A stretch of 64,000 nt of DNA, from positions 186,001 through 250,000 of the forward strand of contig JBNKWQ010000043.1 in NCBI GenBank assembly GCA_050299855.1, written 5' to 3'. Under the pieces are notes generated by a model, which was not told the DNA's origin, made no database searches, and was given only the letters and a program-made list of their open reading frames with translations. The position numbers and the translations under genes were made by a program. Each line of letters begins with the position of its first letter. Position 1 is the first letter of the stretch. The stretch is from Hahella sp050299855. GTDB lineage: Bacteria; Pseudomonadota; Gammaproteobacteria; Pseudomonadales; Oleiphilaceae. Of the stretch, positions 17,431-26,342 are shown piece after piece.

Positions 17431-18048
17431 TTACAAATACACTTTTCCATAGATGACCGACAACGCAACCAGAAAAATCAATATAATCGCAAAAAATGTC
17501 GTTTTATATACACCCACAGATTTTTCCAGATCCCTCTTCTCTTTGTGTGCTTTTTGTCGTTGTTCTTCCTGTTCTTTTTCCTGTTTGGAGAAACGCTCTT
17601 CAAGCTTTTTTTCCAATTCCGAGAAGGTTCTTTCGAATTCCCCTACTCCGGAAGATTTGTTTTCAAGTAACAGAGTGACACGCTTCGCCTGCTCTCTCTG
17701 TTCCTGGAGATCTTCTCTCAACTCCGACTTTTCTTGCTCAAGCCTTCGAATCGCCTTTTCTTTTTCCTCTAACAGTTTGTCCCTTTCACCTAACAGTAAG
17801 TCTAAGGTGTTATCCTTACTGTTCACGCTAACAGCTTTACGGGGGTTAGTTTCCGGTAAATCTTCGCTGTTAGCTGACTCGTTAGCTTCCTTTTTTCGGG
17901 GGTAAGCTCTAAACAGTTCGGCAGGATCTATTTCATATACCCCACTCTCATTCTTTTGCGCAGAAACACGTCCTTTTTTAATAGCTGCTGACAGTGAGGG
18001 TTTCGATATTCCGACTTCCTTGGCGGCTTGACCTAGTGTTAGTTTCAT
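17431..18048 (-). CDS. KfrA-like DNA-binding coiled-coil protein with C-terminal membrane anchor
   Basis: The ATG at 18048 has AAGGA eight bases upstream and gives 205 residues; an ATG at 18069 is less likely. An N-terminal helix-turn-helix (LGQAAKEVGISKPSLSAAIK) is followed by a linker, then a long charged coiled coil (about residues 80-180), and ends in one hydrophobic helix (TTFFAIILIFLVALSVIYG). KfrA-type plasmid proteins have the first two parts and aid segregation. The membrane anchor is an addition. Palindromes containing TTAGTTAA lie just upstream and are probable autoregulatory sites. Confidence 0.75.
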   Translation of the reverse strand: MKLTLGQAAKEVGISKPSLSAAIKKGRVSAQKNESGVYEIDPAELFRAYPRKKEANESANSEDLPETNPRKAVSVNSKDNTLDLLLGERDKLLEEKEKAIRRLEQEKSELREDLQEQREQAKRVTLLLENKSSGVGEFERTFSELEKKLEERFSKQEKEQEEQRQKAHKEKRDLEKSVGVYKTTFFAIILIFLVALSVIYGKVYL

Positions 18049-18075
18049 GGTGTTAGTCCTTGTAAGCATTGCCAG

Positions 18076-18136
18076 TTAACTAATATGGTTAGTTAAAATT
18101 CTTCCTTGATGAACTAACACTTATAACGTATTAGTT
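18076..18136. promoter_or_regulatory. palindromic operators for the KfrA-like gene
   Basis: TTAACTAA (18076-18083) and TTAGTTAA (18089-18096) are perfect inverted arms around a 5-bp centre. AACTAA (18112-18117) and TTAGTT (18131-18136) form a second, wider pair. The shared half-site and the position directly upstream of a helix-turn-helix gene indicate autoregulation. Confidence 0.6.
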
Positions 18137-18144
18137 AACAGTAT

Positions 18145-18162
18145 TGTGAATAGTTATTCACA
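18145..18162. promoter_or_regulatory. palindrome of two DnaA-box-like sites, possible origin component
   Basis: TGTGAATA and TATTCACA are perfect inverted arms with a 2-bp centre. TTATTCACA fits a relaxed DnaA box (TTWTNCACA), and the other arm gives a similar site on the other strand. It lies in AT-rich DNA between partition genes and a winged-helix protein gene, where a plasmid origin would be expected. Confidence 0.4.
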
Positions 18163-18468
18163 GATTCTCTAATAAGATATTATCAGCGGAATTGACGTGA
18201 AACCAGAATCACAATGGAATTATCCCCACTGTTCTGTTTCTTGCAGAACATATATCTAACTAACACCTTAAGGAGGAAGCTACGGGCTTTTAATGCTCTG
18301 AAAAGCAAAAACCGCCGTTGGCGCGGCGGTTTATAAACTTAAAGTTATACTCAAAACTGAACACTTTGAACGTATAACTCATATTTAAATAATGCAAGTC
18401 AAAAATTGATTTTGCAGTGAATTATTATACCTTTTTTTCAGGAATTGAAGGCTCAGACTTAAATAATA
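18163..18468. other. AT-rich gene-free stretch between partition and Rep-like genes
   Basis: The stretch contains a further TAACTAAC half-site near 18257 and one strong hairpin (listed separately). No open frame was accepted. It is a candidate replication-origin or replication-control region, but no iteron series was recognised. Confidence 0.4.
18311..18330 (-). terminator. leftward intrinsic terminator-like hairpin
   Basis: ACCGCCG and CGGCGGT pair around a 6-base loop. On the minus strand the stem is followed by TTTTTGCTTTT. This would end a short leftward transcript starting upstream of the Rep-like gene, a possible site for an antisense control RNA, although no promoter was identified. 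Confidence 0.5.
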
Positions 18469-19509
18469 ATGGGTTATACATGTAATAAACACTTATCGCA
18501 CATCTCTCCAATGAATACCTGCGGAGGAGGGGGGAAAAACGAATACGAACAATGTGCCCCCACATTAATCCCCCCACGCCCGAAAAGAACGGGTTCAGAA
18601 CACCATATCTCAGGCTTTAACCCCAAAGCGGGATGGGTTCACCCTCAAACATCCATTCCATTTCACAGACTCCACAAGCTTATGAGCCGCATCGATCAAT
18701 TGTCAGATGTTATTGGAGAGAAACCGAAACACTGGAGAAAACCGACTTACGGCAACCTGGATTATACAATTGCACATAAAATGGGTTGGATCTCGGATGA
18801 GGAGGAGGGGCTTGATCGCCAACAGTACGAACGGAGAAGGGAGCGTTCTCTAAAACATTGCCACACACCTAACCCTGTTCGGTATGGGCGCTTCGATAGC
18901 TGGAGCTTCGATTTTGAAAAGGATACCCTAGAGGTAAGACGCGCGGCCCCGATCCCATCGGGGGCATATATCCCGGAAATGCCTTCGAGCATATTAAAGG
19001 ATAAAGAGTTAACTGATGGTGCCAAAATCTGTTTGGCAAAAATCCTTGAAGAAACCTATCGTAATAACCGTGATCAAAGATGGTTGGCGATAACAGTTCC
19101 ATATCTGATGACAGCATTAAGTCGATCTCGACGAACAATTCAAAATTACCTGCGGCTCCTTGAGCAGTGCGGCTATATTACGTGCGAGGTAATTTTGAGC
19201 GAAACCACCAGAATGTGTAATGGTCTGATCCTCACCCTGCAAGAAACCTGCTTCGCTCGGCACCATTTGTCAGGATGGCCGCAAAAAAAGAAACGCCTCG
19301 TAGGAGCGGAGTCGGAAACAGGAAATAGAGACGGAAACCCAGGGGCGCAAAAAGATTCACAGAATTACTTCACACAAATATATATATCTAAAACCATATC
19401 CCGCATGCCCGTCAGACAGTGGGCACTTAAATCTATGAACGCTATTTTCAAGCGTTTTCAGCAAAATAATGCCCCTTATAGCCCACCTCATACTATAATT
19501 TCGGTCTGA
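18469..19509 (+). CDS. winged-helix protein, possible replication initiator
   Basis: Up to 346 residues; the start is uncertain because the ATG at 18469 lacks a clear Shine-Dalgarno. Residues about 170-245 carry a winged-helix region (SSILKDKELTDGAKICLAKI, then VPYLMTALSRSRRTIQNYLR and LLEQCGYITCEV). Helix-turn-helix proteins of this kind are often annotated as plasmid replication proteins. The location after parA, a KfrA-like gene and DnaA-box-like sites supports that reading. No other Rep family is present in the window. It could instead be a transcriptional regulator. Confidence 0.55.
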   Translation: MGYTCNKHLSHISPMNTCGGGGKNEYEQCAPTLIPPRPKRTGSEHHISGFNPKAGWVHPQTSIPFHRLHKLMSRIDQLSDVIGEKPKHWRKPTYGNLDYTIAHKMGWISDEEEGLDRQQYERRRERSLKHCHTPNPVRYGRFDSWSFDFEKDTLEVRRAAPIPSGAYIPEMPSSILKDKELTDGAKICLAKILEETYRNNRDQRWLAITVPYLMTALSRSRRTIQNYLRLLEQCGYITCEVILSETTRMCNGLILTLQETCFARHHLSGWPQKKKRLVGAESETGNRDGNPGAQKDSQNYFTQIYISKTISRMPVRQWALKSMNAIFKRFQQNNAPYSPPHTIISV

Positions 19510-19519
19510 AACGGACTAT

Positions 19520-19722
19520 AGACGCTCTACCCTATGCCTACCGTGACAACGGTGTATTCGGATATAGGCTATTCAAGAGGGGCAAAGAGGATCATCACAG
19601 ACAAAGAGCGACCGTCCACTGTAAAACCCGCGTTCTTTTGCCCATAGAAGTCCGTGGAGGCGTCTTTCTATGACTGGTTGGAAAAGGTTACTAAAAAACT
19701 GGAACGGGCTTATCAGGGCTAA
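19520..19722 (+). pseudogene. possible degraded coding remnant
   Basis: Two overlapping frames read YRDNGVFGYRLFKRGKEDHH and then FYDWLEKVTKKLERAYQG up to a TAA at 19720-19722. Both look protein-like, but a stop and a frame change separate them. The source protein was not recognised, and this may be chance. Confidence 0.2.
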
Positions 19723-19779
19723 ATTTTGAAAAAATACCATTCTGATAAGTCGCGTTATCTATCTAACCCAAATCTGGGA

Positions 19780-20178
19780 TCAGTGGTTTTCCACCTCAAT
19801 GTCCTGAATAAAAATATCCTCTGATTCGAGCCCATAACCGGTTCTGCTTTCTCGAAGCCAAATCACTTTGTGAGAGCATAACCATCGGGCTAAAATATCA
19901 AGATGGCGACCTCTAACAAGTATGTCATTGGTTGTATATAGAATGCGGATGCCGGTCTCCGGTACGTAATCAATCACGGGAGGCGGTATATAAGGCACGG
20001 AAATCATACGCCCTGTCCTTAAAAAGATATTCATGGAAGGAATGATGCGTGAATGGGTATCCACGCCAAAATATTTACTAGAAACTGCCCGCTCATTCGT
20101 ATTGCGGAAGAGGGACTTTTCCTGATCCAGCGTCCTGGTGGTATGAGTTACCCAGTTGGTCTTGATTTTCGCGTCCAT
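19780..20178 (-). CDS. hypothetical protein overlapping the relaxase 3' end
   Basis: This encodes 132 residues with a long mixed alpha/beta sequence and no recognised motif. It begins inside the last 86 bp of the MobF relaxase gene, in another frame on the same strand. This is a typical translationally coupled arrangement, and the two are probably co-expressed. Confidence 0.5.
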   Translation of the reverse strand: MDAKIKTNWVTHTTRTLDQEKSLFRNTNERAVSSKYFGVDTHSRIIPSMNIFLRTGRMISVPYIPPPVIDYVPETGIRILYTTNDILVRGRHLDILARWLCSHKVIWLRESRTGYGLESEDIFIQDIEVENH

Positions 20179-22984
20179 GCGTTTCTCCTGCTTTCTTTTG
20201 AAACATTATCTGTAATGCGGAATCATACAGCCCCTTAAGCCTGTAACAAGCCATACTGATTTGACAAAGGGCTGTATGGGTTTCACGTTCTTTAGATGCG
20301 GCCTCTGCAATATCTTGCGCGCTCATCTGGTCGCCATTTTCACAAACGGCTTCCTTAAGTGCAGCTTTATCATCGGTAAAGATAAAACAGTTTTCTGCGC
20401 CCCTGGATACTGAGACGTAGAACTGCTTGTCATTAGAGGCGGCAAAACTCTGTGTGCTTTGGGCAATTAATACAGTTCGGGCATCCTTGCCTTGTGAGGC
20501 GTGGGAGGTCGTGACATACCCCAAATTGAAATGCCCTGCATCTTTAACCAAAACCTCACCATTGGATAGCGCAATATTGCCATCGTCATCAAATCCACGA
20601 ATGTCATAAACCTGTCCATTGAACAGATACGCTCCGGCCAAGCTCTTACAATTCTTGGTGATCCGTAATCGATCACTGACGGAAAGACCGATATTTTCCT
20701 GTTCGTAGACACCGAATTTTTGATGCTCCTGTAGCAGAAGAGGGGTCTCTTTACCATCGCCTTCCAGCCTGACTAACACCTCACCCTGTTCACTGACCGT
20801 GCTTACAACATAACGCTGACCCGCTTTAAATCCGGAGGCATTTTGATGAAATTCGATGATCTGACCGGACACATAATTTTTCGGATTCTGTTTTTGCGCC
20901 CCGGTAAAATTTTTACTTTTCAGACGAGTAAATATCCGCTCTTGTCGATCCAATCGACCATGTGCCCGGAGGGCTTCCCTAATCTGGCTCGTAATGGCTT
21001 GACCTTCAGCGTGAGTCGGAGCCACTGTGATTACATCACTATGGCACTCAGCCGACGCCCTCAAATATTCTTTTGCCAGACGAGCATCACGGATTGCCCG
21101 GTCTGCAATTTCAATGATGTTTCCACCTTGATCCAGCATATCAAAAGCTTTGGCGACTTCCTTTTTCCGGTACTCCGGCTTATGGCTGACACCAATACTT
21201 TTTGCAATGCGTTCGATAATTTGCCGGTAAAGCTTTTTACCTCGTTGGCGCAATATTTCAGTGACACGGGCAATTTGAAGGCCTGATTTTGTCTCCAAAA
21301 TCTTCAGCGCATCACCACGCTCAACAGCACTGTGCTGTTTCCAGTCACCGGATAAAATTACCCGCGCATTCTTGGCTGCTGCAATATCCAGCAACTTATT
21401 CATAGTCGGCACACCGATCAGACCGGCTTCATCAATCAACATCACATTATCCTGCAAACGCTCCTGAAGCCTCTGGCTGTTCAGTAGCATCGCAACGGTT
21501 TCAGCCTCATCGAAGCCTTTGCTGCGCAGCACGAAACGCGACGCATCGGAGGAGGGGGCAAAAGCCAACAACGACTTTCCTACAGCCTCTACACCTCGCT
21601 TTACTTCCTGTAGCAAAGTAGTCTTACCAACGCCCGCATCTCCAGAGATGATGGCAATCGCATCTTCTGATGCCAAGGCATATGAAATTGCTGCGCGCTG
21701 GCCTTCATTCAAGTAAGCGCTATTGATTTGGTAGTAGGGGTTTAAAGGGACACAAGTTTTCTTCCCTTGCACTGCCCGCTCAATCAGACGGTTTTCTTCA
21801 TTTTCCATTTCGACCGTGGTGATATAGCGCACGGTGTTCTTGACAGCGCTCATAATATTGGATCGACCCGCCAGCTCGTTCCTGATCGCCTCTGCCCTCA
21901 CCTCACCGCAAGATTGATCGATGGCATAGGCCAGGAGCTTTTTCTCCGATATGGCCGAATGACGTTCAAGACAGTGGTCTAGTGCATGGTCAACCAATCG
22001 CTCGGCTGTCATGGTTGTCTGACATGGCGGGCACGCGGCACTGCTCTGCCCTTGTGTCTTTTTTCCATTCGCCTTGGCAGACAAAATGGACTGATACTCC
22101 GTGTCCGTCAGGCGGCTTACCCAGATTTTTCGCAATACGCCATCATGAACAGTCCCGTTTTTACTATTTCGTGTCATACGGCCTAGCTGCGCCTTGGCTT
22201 TTTCCGATTTAATCCCGCGCTGCCGTGCCAATTCCTCAATTTGTAGTGTCCGGCTGGAGAATTTCTCGATGAGATTTCTATCAATGCCCGCAATTTCCCA
22301 TCGTTTACCACTTTGTGAGATTCCGTAACCCAGCTCTTTTAATCTTTCACCCATATAGCTGTGATACAGCGCTTCATAATAGGCACCCTGCGCTTTGATA
22401 TTGCCAATCTCTATAGCACGGTATTTCTTCTGTTTTTCAAACCAGGTCATATTCATCACGGCGCAGTGGGAATGCAGATGCGGTTCAGGAACAGGGGGGG
22501 TATCACTTGCTACGATTTTAATGGGACGTGTTGTTGTATGGATAAACTCTGCAAAGGCCATATTTCCTGTGGTGACGTAATGCTTCCTCTTCCCCGTTCC
22601 GCTTTGGGTTTGCATATCGGCCTCGATCTTTTCCATTGTTTTTAAGACCGCATGACCGTGCGCACTCAGGATGTCTTTGTCTCCTGTGATGGCATGAACC
22701 AGTGAGACGGATTTAGGGGCGTTGAAGGTAAAATCATACATCGGACGGCGCTTTGCGGAATTCCGCGCCGTCATTTGTTTACCGGTTCGGGGGTCGACAT
22801 TCATCAGAAGAGCTTCGAAGTCCTTTTCCCCGACATCACCGCTCAGGCCAACCCGCTCGGCGAGCTGGCCGTGCCATGTCCCGGTAATTTCTTTCTTTTC
22901 GCCGTAATAATCGTTTACCGAAAGGCTATCCTTAAAATATCGGCTTGCGTCACCGGCATCCTTGCTGTGGTTAATGCAGAGCAT
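20093..22984 (-). CDS. MobF-family (TrwC/TraI-like) conjugative relaxase-helicase
   Basis: This encodes 963 residues. The N-terminal relaxase domain starts MLCINHSKDAGDASRYF with DYY at 25-27 as candidate nicking tyrosines, and has the metal-binding triad H169-L-H171-S-H173 in PHLHSHCAVMN. The C-terminal half is a superfamily 1 helicase: Walker A GDAGVGKTT (448-456), DEAG at 518-521, and GYVTTSHASQGKDA near the end. The enzyme would nick oriT, stay covalently attached to the transferred strand and unwind the plasmid. The TraG-like ATPase is its likely coupling partner. The length is typical of TrwC proteins. oriT was not located. Confidence 0.94.
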   Translation of the reverse strand: MLCINHSKDAGDASRYFKDSLSVNDYYGEKKEITGTWHGQLAERVGLSGDVGEKDFEALLMNVDPRTGKQMTARNSAKRRPMYDFTFNAPKSVSLVHAITGDKDILSAHGHAVLKTMEKIEADMQTQSGTGKRKHYVTTGNMAFAEFIHTTTRPIKIVASDTPPVPEPHLHSHCAVMNMTWFEKQKKYRAIEIGNIKAQGAYYEALYHSYMGERLKELGYGISQSGKRWEIAGIDRNLIEKFSSRTLQIEELARQRGIKSEKAKAQLGRMTRNSKNGTVHDGVLRKIWVSRLTDTEYQSILSAKANGKKTQGQSSAACPPCQTTMTAERLVDHALDHCLERHSAISEKKLLAYAIDQSCGEVRAEAIRNELAGRSNIMSAVKNTVRYITTVEMENEENRLIERAVQGKKTCVPLNPYYQINSAYLNEGQRAAISYALASEDAIAIISGDAGVGKTTLLQEVKRGVEAVGKSLLAFAPSSDASRFVLRSKGFDEAETVAMLLNSQRLQERLQDNVMLIDEAGLIGVPTMNKLLDIAAAKNARVILSGDWKQHSAVERGDALKILETKSGLQIARVTEILRQRGKKLYRQIIERIAKSIGVSHKPEYRKKEVAKAFDMLDQGGNIIEIADRAIRDARLAKEYLRASAECHSDVITVAPTHAEGQAITSQIREALRAHGRLDRQERIFTRLKSKNFTGAQKQNPKNYVSGQIIEFHQNASGFKAGQRYVVSTVSEQGEVLVRLEGDGKETPLLLQEHQKFGVYEQENIGLSVSDRLRITKNCKSLAGAYLFNGQVYDIRGFDDDGNIALSNGEVLVKDAGHFNLGYVTTSHASQGKDARTVLIAQSTQSFAASNDKQFYVSVSRGAENCFIFTDDKAALKEAVCENGDQMSAQDIAEAASKERETHTALCQISMACYRLKGLYDSALQIMFQKKAGETHGRENQDQLGNSYHQDAGSGKVPLPQYE

Positions 22985-23028
22985 GAAATCAAAATCAAAA
23001 ATCTCAAAAAATAATCAATAGACATCTC

Positions 23029-23046
23029 GTCTTAGAGGGCTAAGAC
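23029..23046. terminator. hairpin between the relaxase and the upstream gene
   Basis: GTCTTAG and CTAAGAC pair perfectly around AGGG. It lies 45 bp upstream of the relaxase ATG and downstream of the frameshifted membrane-protein gene. On the minus strand a T-rich tract follows after about 15 bases, so it may be a weak terminator or a leader hairpin. Confidence 0.35.
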
Positions 23047-23178
23047 AGGAAGATCAGAGATTGTAAAACTGCATTCAATGACGCAACTCATCATTTTAGT
23101 AATGGCGATTTTATGCACAGAAAAGTCAAAATAGTGCTTATATTAGGTATTTAGGCTCTGTATTTTTCTTTCAGAAAC

Positions 23179-23782
23179 CTATGACGGCGCGTTGTACTTT
23201 TCAAATAGCGCAATTACAGAATCCTGCCTTGTACCTTCATCCATGGACATATACGCAACAATAAGAAGCGCAAAGGCAAAGAACAGGTACATCATGAAAT
23301 CTGCACCACTCTCAAAATGAGCGTTCTGTAGACCAGCAAACATCCCCATTCCCATAAAAGAGGCCAGGAAATACATGCAGAAATGCCCCCATTTTCTCGC
23401 TTTTAACTTTCTTCTGGTTAACGACCCTTTTATACGAAAGGCTGTCAAACGCATCACTAAAAGCTATATATCGACGCCCCAATACATATTTGATGATATC
23501 TGCGGAAGGGGTCTTTGATTTCAGAAAAAACTTGATAATCGGATAGTCTATAAGAGTCCCGTATCGATTCTGAAATACCTGTTCAATCACAAAGTGGTAT
23601 CGTGGCTCGGCATGTTTTTCGAGTTCACGAAGCATCTCAGATATTCGCCCGGAATTCTCCTGTTTTGCTCTGTCCATTCGGTTTTTGGCAATTTTCAAGA
23701 CGCTGGAAACAAAAATAATAACGACAGCAGCAACCTTTGGCATTCCAAATACGTCATAGCTGAATGTTAAGAATTGATCCAT
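23179..23782 (-). pseudogene. frameshifted membrane protein gene
   Basis: Two frames overlap and fit end to end. The first (from 23782) gives a signal-anchor-like N-terminus and continues to NQKKVKSEK. The second continues WGHFCMYFLASFMGMGMF, then a second hydrophobic stretch MYLFFAFALLIVAYMS, and stops at 23179. The switch needs one base to be skipped near 23398-23402, in a run of four A before five G on the coding strand. Either an extra A was inserted or a +1 programmed shift occurs. The joined product would have about 190 residues with three membrane segments. Its function is unknown. Confidence 0.6.
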
Positions 23783-23868
23783 AACTGTTAAATTAACTCC
23801 TGGGTTTATTTGTATCAGTCAGTCTTCAAAGAAGTTGAAATCTATTCATTACTTATTTTTACTCCGTA

Positions 23869-24171
23869 TTAATTAGGTAAAAGGTCATCCTCAACACCGT
23901 CCTCCATCATCTCATAACGTCTTTCAGCTATTTGCTTCAATTCCCTATTTTCAACGTCAACATCTTCCTTCAAGAAAAAAACATGTTCCCATTGCGGCGG
24001 AAGTTCCCAGGCGAAGACTGGAAAGCCGGAATTTTCGAGAGCTGTTGCGAGGGCTTTAGTCATCGTTCTTGATATGGTCGGGTTCCAATATCTTCGGTGC
24101 TCTTCAATAGATTTGATGGCATCCTCTAAAAAATGCTCAGTCACATACTCCATCTTTTCGTCGTCGGTCAT
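23869..24171 (-). CDS. small acidic hypothetical protein
   Basis: This encodes 100 residues, rich in Glu and Asp, mostly helical, with no motif recognised. It reads in the same direction as the frameshifted gene beyond it. Confidence comes from length and composition only. Confidence 0.5.
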   Translation of the reverse strand: MTDDEKMEYVTEHFLEDAIKSIEEHRRYWNPTISRTMTKALATALENSGFPVFAWELPPQWEHVFFLKEDVDVENRELKQIAERRYEMMEDGVEDDLLPN

Positions 24172-24366
24172 AGCAGTCTGAATTCCTGTAAGTAGTTAAA
24201 GGCGTCCCAGCCTTCTCATCTGGAGGCACTGCTACTGCATTTCAACTCACCAGGCATTCAACGTTTAGCCTCATAGTCTCATCAAATTTTCCCTTCCGCC
24301 CCACAAGTCCGCGTTACAGATTTCCAACCTTGTCTGTGCAAGCTGCCACTCTGGTGCGCCGCATCA
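24172..24366. other. promoter region before the first leader
   Basis: This gap separates the leftward small gene from the structured leader of the ParB-like gene. It should contain promoters for both directions. No confident -35/-10 pair was assigned. Confidence 0.3.
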
Positions 24367-24500
24367 AATCATTTTTCCCCATTTGCTCGTCTATGCCGCG
24401 TTGCGGCCAAGCCTCTCTAAATGGACGCCCCAGAAAATGATTGGACACACCGCTTTTTCCAGAGGTGGCGGGACGCTTTCACAAGGCCGGAATTCACCGG
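24367..24500 (+). promoter_or_regulatory. structured 5' leader, copy A (ParB-like gene)
   Basis: AATCATTTT (24367-24375) pairs with AAAATGATT (24434-24442) across 58 bases. The enclosed part begins TCCCC and ends CCCCAG. A second hairpin follows, GCCGG with CCGG (about 24486-24500), then AAAAGGA and the ATG at 24528. The same elements recur in the same order upstream of 27907. Shared blocks include CTCGTCTA, ACAAGGCCGGAAT and ACCGGACTTGAAA. Conservation of both stems and spacing points to a structured RNA or regulatory leader. Confidence 0.65.
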
Positions 24501-24527
24501 ACTTGAAAAAGCAAAAGGAAAAACATC

Positions 24528-26258
24528 ATGACTATCGAAATGATCCCACTCACTCAAATCAAGCCTTGGGCGGAAAATCCCCGCAAGAGCTTCCACCAAA
24601 GCAGTATAGAAGGCCTTGCCGCCAGTATTCGAACAGACGGTCTCTTGCAGAATCTGGTACTCACAAAGCAAGGTGGCAAGAAGAAGCCTTACCGCATCAT
24701 CAGTGGTGAACGCCGCTACCACGCCCTAATGCTTCTGGTGAAAAACGGTGATCTGCCCGAAGACCTCAGCATTCCCTGTGAAGTACGGGAAAACCTCGAT
24801 GACAACGCCGCACACCGCATTGCCACAATCGAGAATATCCAGCGTGAGGATTTACCCCCTTTGGAAGAAGCCGATGCCGTCACCGCCTTACTTCAGGACG
24901 GTATGACACTAGAGGACGTTGTTGCCAAGACAGGCTTAAGCGACCGCATTATTAAACGCAGGCTCGCACTGTCCGGTCTCTGCGACGAAGCCAGATCGGC
25001 TCTTTCTCAAAGCAGCATCACCTTATCACAGGCAGAGGCACTGACTGTCGGGACATTTGAACAACAGCGTACTTTGGTGGAAGAGGGGCTTAATCAGGTA
25101 ACTCCATCTGAGATCAAAGACTGCCTTCTGGATAAAAAGCCGTCTGTTGCAATCGCTCTGTTTGATACGGCACTTTATACCGGAACTTTCACAAGCGACC
25201 TGTTTTCTCAGGACGATACCACCTACTTTGATGATGTTGATCAGTTCCATAGTTTGCAAAGGCAAGCCGTAGAGGAGTATGCAAGTCAGTATGAAAAAGA
25301 CGGGTATGATCCGGTGGACATCCTAGAAGGATATAACTTCCCTAAGTGGCTCTATCGACAAGCAGAAGAAAATGAAACAGGCGGTGTCATCATCCACCTT
25401 CATCCATCCGGCGAAGTCGAAATTCACGAAGGGTTAGTCCATCGTGATCTGGATGAAAAGACGGTAGAAAATACCTCTGAAACGCCCAAGAAACCCCGTC
25501 CGGTATATTCACGTAGCGCAAGGGCTTATGTCAGTATGCACAAAAGCATGGCAGTACAATCGGCCTTGCTTGATAACCCTCGCATTGCAAAGGAAATTGC
25601 CATCGTTCAGATGATCTGCGGCTCAGATAACCTGAGGCTGAATGAACACAAATGTCTTGAGCATTTTGCAGAAACGCAATCTCCTCCACACAGTTTTCAA
25701 ACCATCGAAAACCTAGCAAAGCAATTCCTCTTCGGACTTGGTGAGAGTGAGACTGATTTTGACGCTACGGCCTGTTTGCAATTGCTAAATCGCAGAGTCC
25801 TTGATAACGGGGCGGTCTATGAAACGCTTAAGGCTTTACCGGATGAAATGCTGGATCAACTGCATCTGTTTCTAACCACTATGACATTCGGTCAATGTTG
25901 GATTGAAACGTTTGATACGGATGAAAACAGTCTGTTCAACCGTGTTGCCAAGGATCTAGATATTGATATGCGAACTTACTGGACACCTGATACTGATTTC
26001 CTTAACAGCCGCACGACTGCGCAGCTCAAGGAGATCATCATCGAGAGTGGCTTAACCGTTTACCTCGGCACAGGCGATGGTATCAAAAAACATACTCTGG
26101 TAGACGCTTTGCTCAAACAGTTTGAACGTGCCCGGACATTGGACACACCAAATGAAGAGGAGGCTATGATCCGAAACTGGTTACCGCCGGTTTTCCACTT
26201 CCCTGCAATTGACCCGGATCAGGAGCTTGATACCCAGGATCAGGCTCTGGCAGCTTAA
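24528..26258 (+). CDS. ParB/Spo0J-like nuclease-domain protein
   Basis: This encodes 576 residues. The N-terminal ParB domain is clear: IPLTQIKPWAENPRK, then the conserved GERRYHAL (60-67) and ENIQREDLPPLEEA. A helix-turn-helix follows (TLEDVVAKTGLSDRIIKRRL). The C-terminal 350 residues form a long region of unknown fold, as in the large ParB-like proteins found on many proteobacterial plasmids. It has no adjacent parA, so it is probably a regulator or nuclease-like accessory protein rather than the partner of the ParA at 16.3 kb. It has its own structured leader and 3' hairpin, and looks like a self-contained unit. Confidence 0.87.
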   Translation: MTIEMIPLTQIKPWAENPRKSFHQSSIEGLAASIRTDGLLQNLVLTKQGGKKKPYRIISGERRYHALMLLVKNGDLPEDLSIPCEVRENLDDNAAHRIATIENIQREDLPPLEEADAVTALLQDGMTLEDVVAKTGLSDRIIKRRLALSGLCDEARSALSQSSITLSQAEALTVGTFEQQRTLVEEGLNQVTPSEIKDCLLDKKPSVAIALFDTALYTGTFTSDLFSQDDTTYFDDVDQFHSLQRQAVEEYASQYEKDGYDPVDILEGYNFPKWLYRQAEENETGGVIIHLHPSGEVEIHEGLVHRDLDEKTVENTSETPKKPRPVYSRSARAYVSMHKSMAVQSALLDNPRIAKEIAIVQMICGSDNLRLNEHKCLEHFAETQSPPHSFQTIENLAKQFLFGLGESETDFDATACLQLLNRRVLDNGAVYETLKALPDEMLDQLHLFLTTMTFGQCWIETFDTDENSLFNRVAKDLDIDMRTYWTPDTDFLNSRTTAQLKEIIIESGLTVYLGTGDGIKKHTLVDALLKQFERARTLDTPNEEEAMIRNWLPPVFHFPAIDPDQELDTQDQALAA

Positions 26259-26268
26259 TACCAATCAG

Positions 26269-26300
26269 AGCCGTTCTTGCTTATCGCGAGGACGGCTTTT
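26269..26300 (+). terminator. intrinsic terminator of the ParB-like gene
   Basis: AGCCGTTCT pairs with AGGACGGCT (one G-U pair) around an 11-base loop and is followed by TTTT. The bases just before it, AATACCAATCAGAG, closely match the sequence before the hairpin at 28529. Confidence 0.7.
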
Positions 26301-26342
26301 CCTCAGTAAACTAAGACAAATATTTCAAGAGCCCTCAGGGTG

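Noticed and set aside
20093..20178. Frameshift at the relaxase 3' end
   Set aside because: The overlap with the 132-residue gene is in a normal coupled arrangement and the relaxase has its full family length.
24528..26258. Partition partner of the ParA at 16.3 kb
   Set aside because: A small dedicated partner is coupled to parA, and the large ParB-like protein is 8 kb away with its own regulatory unit.
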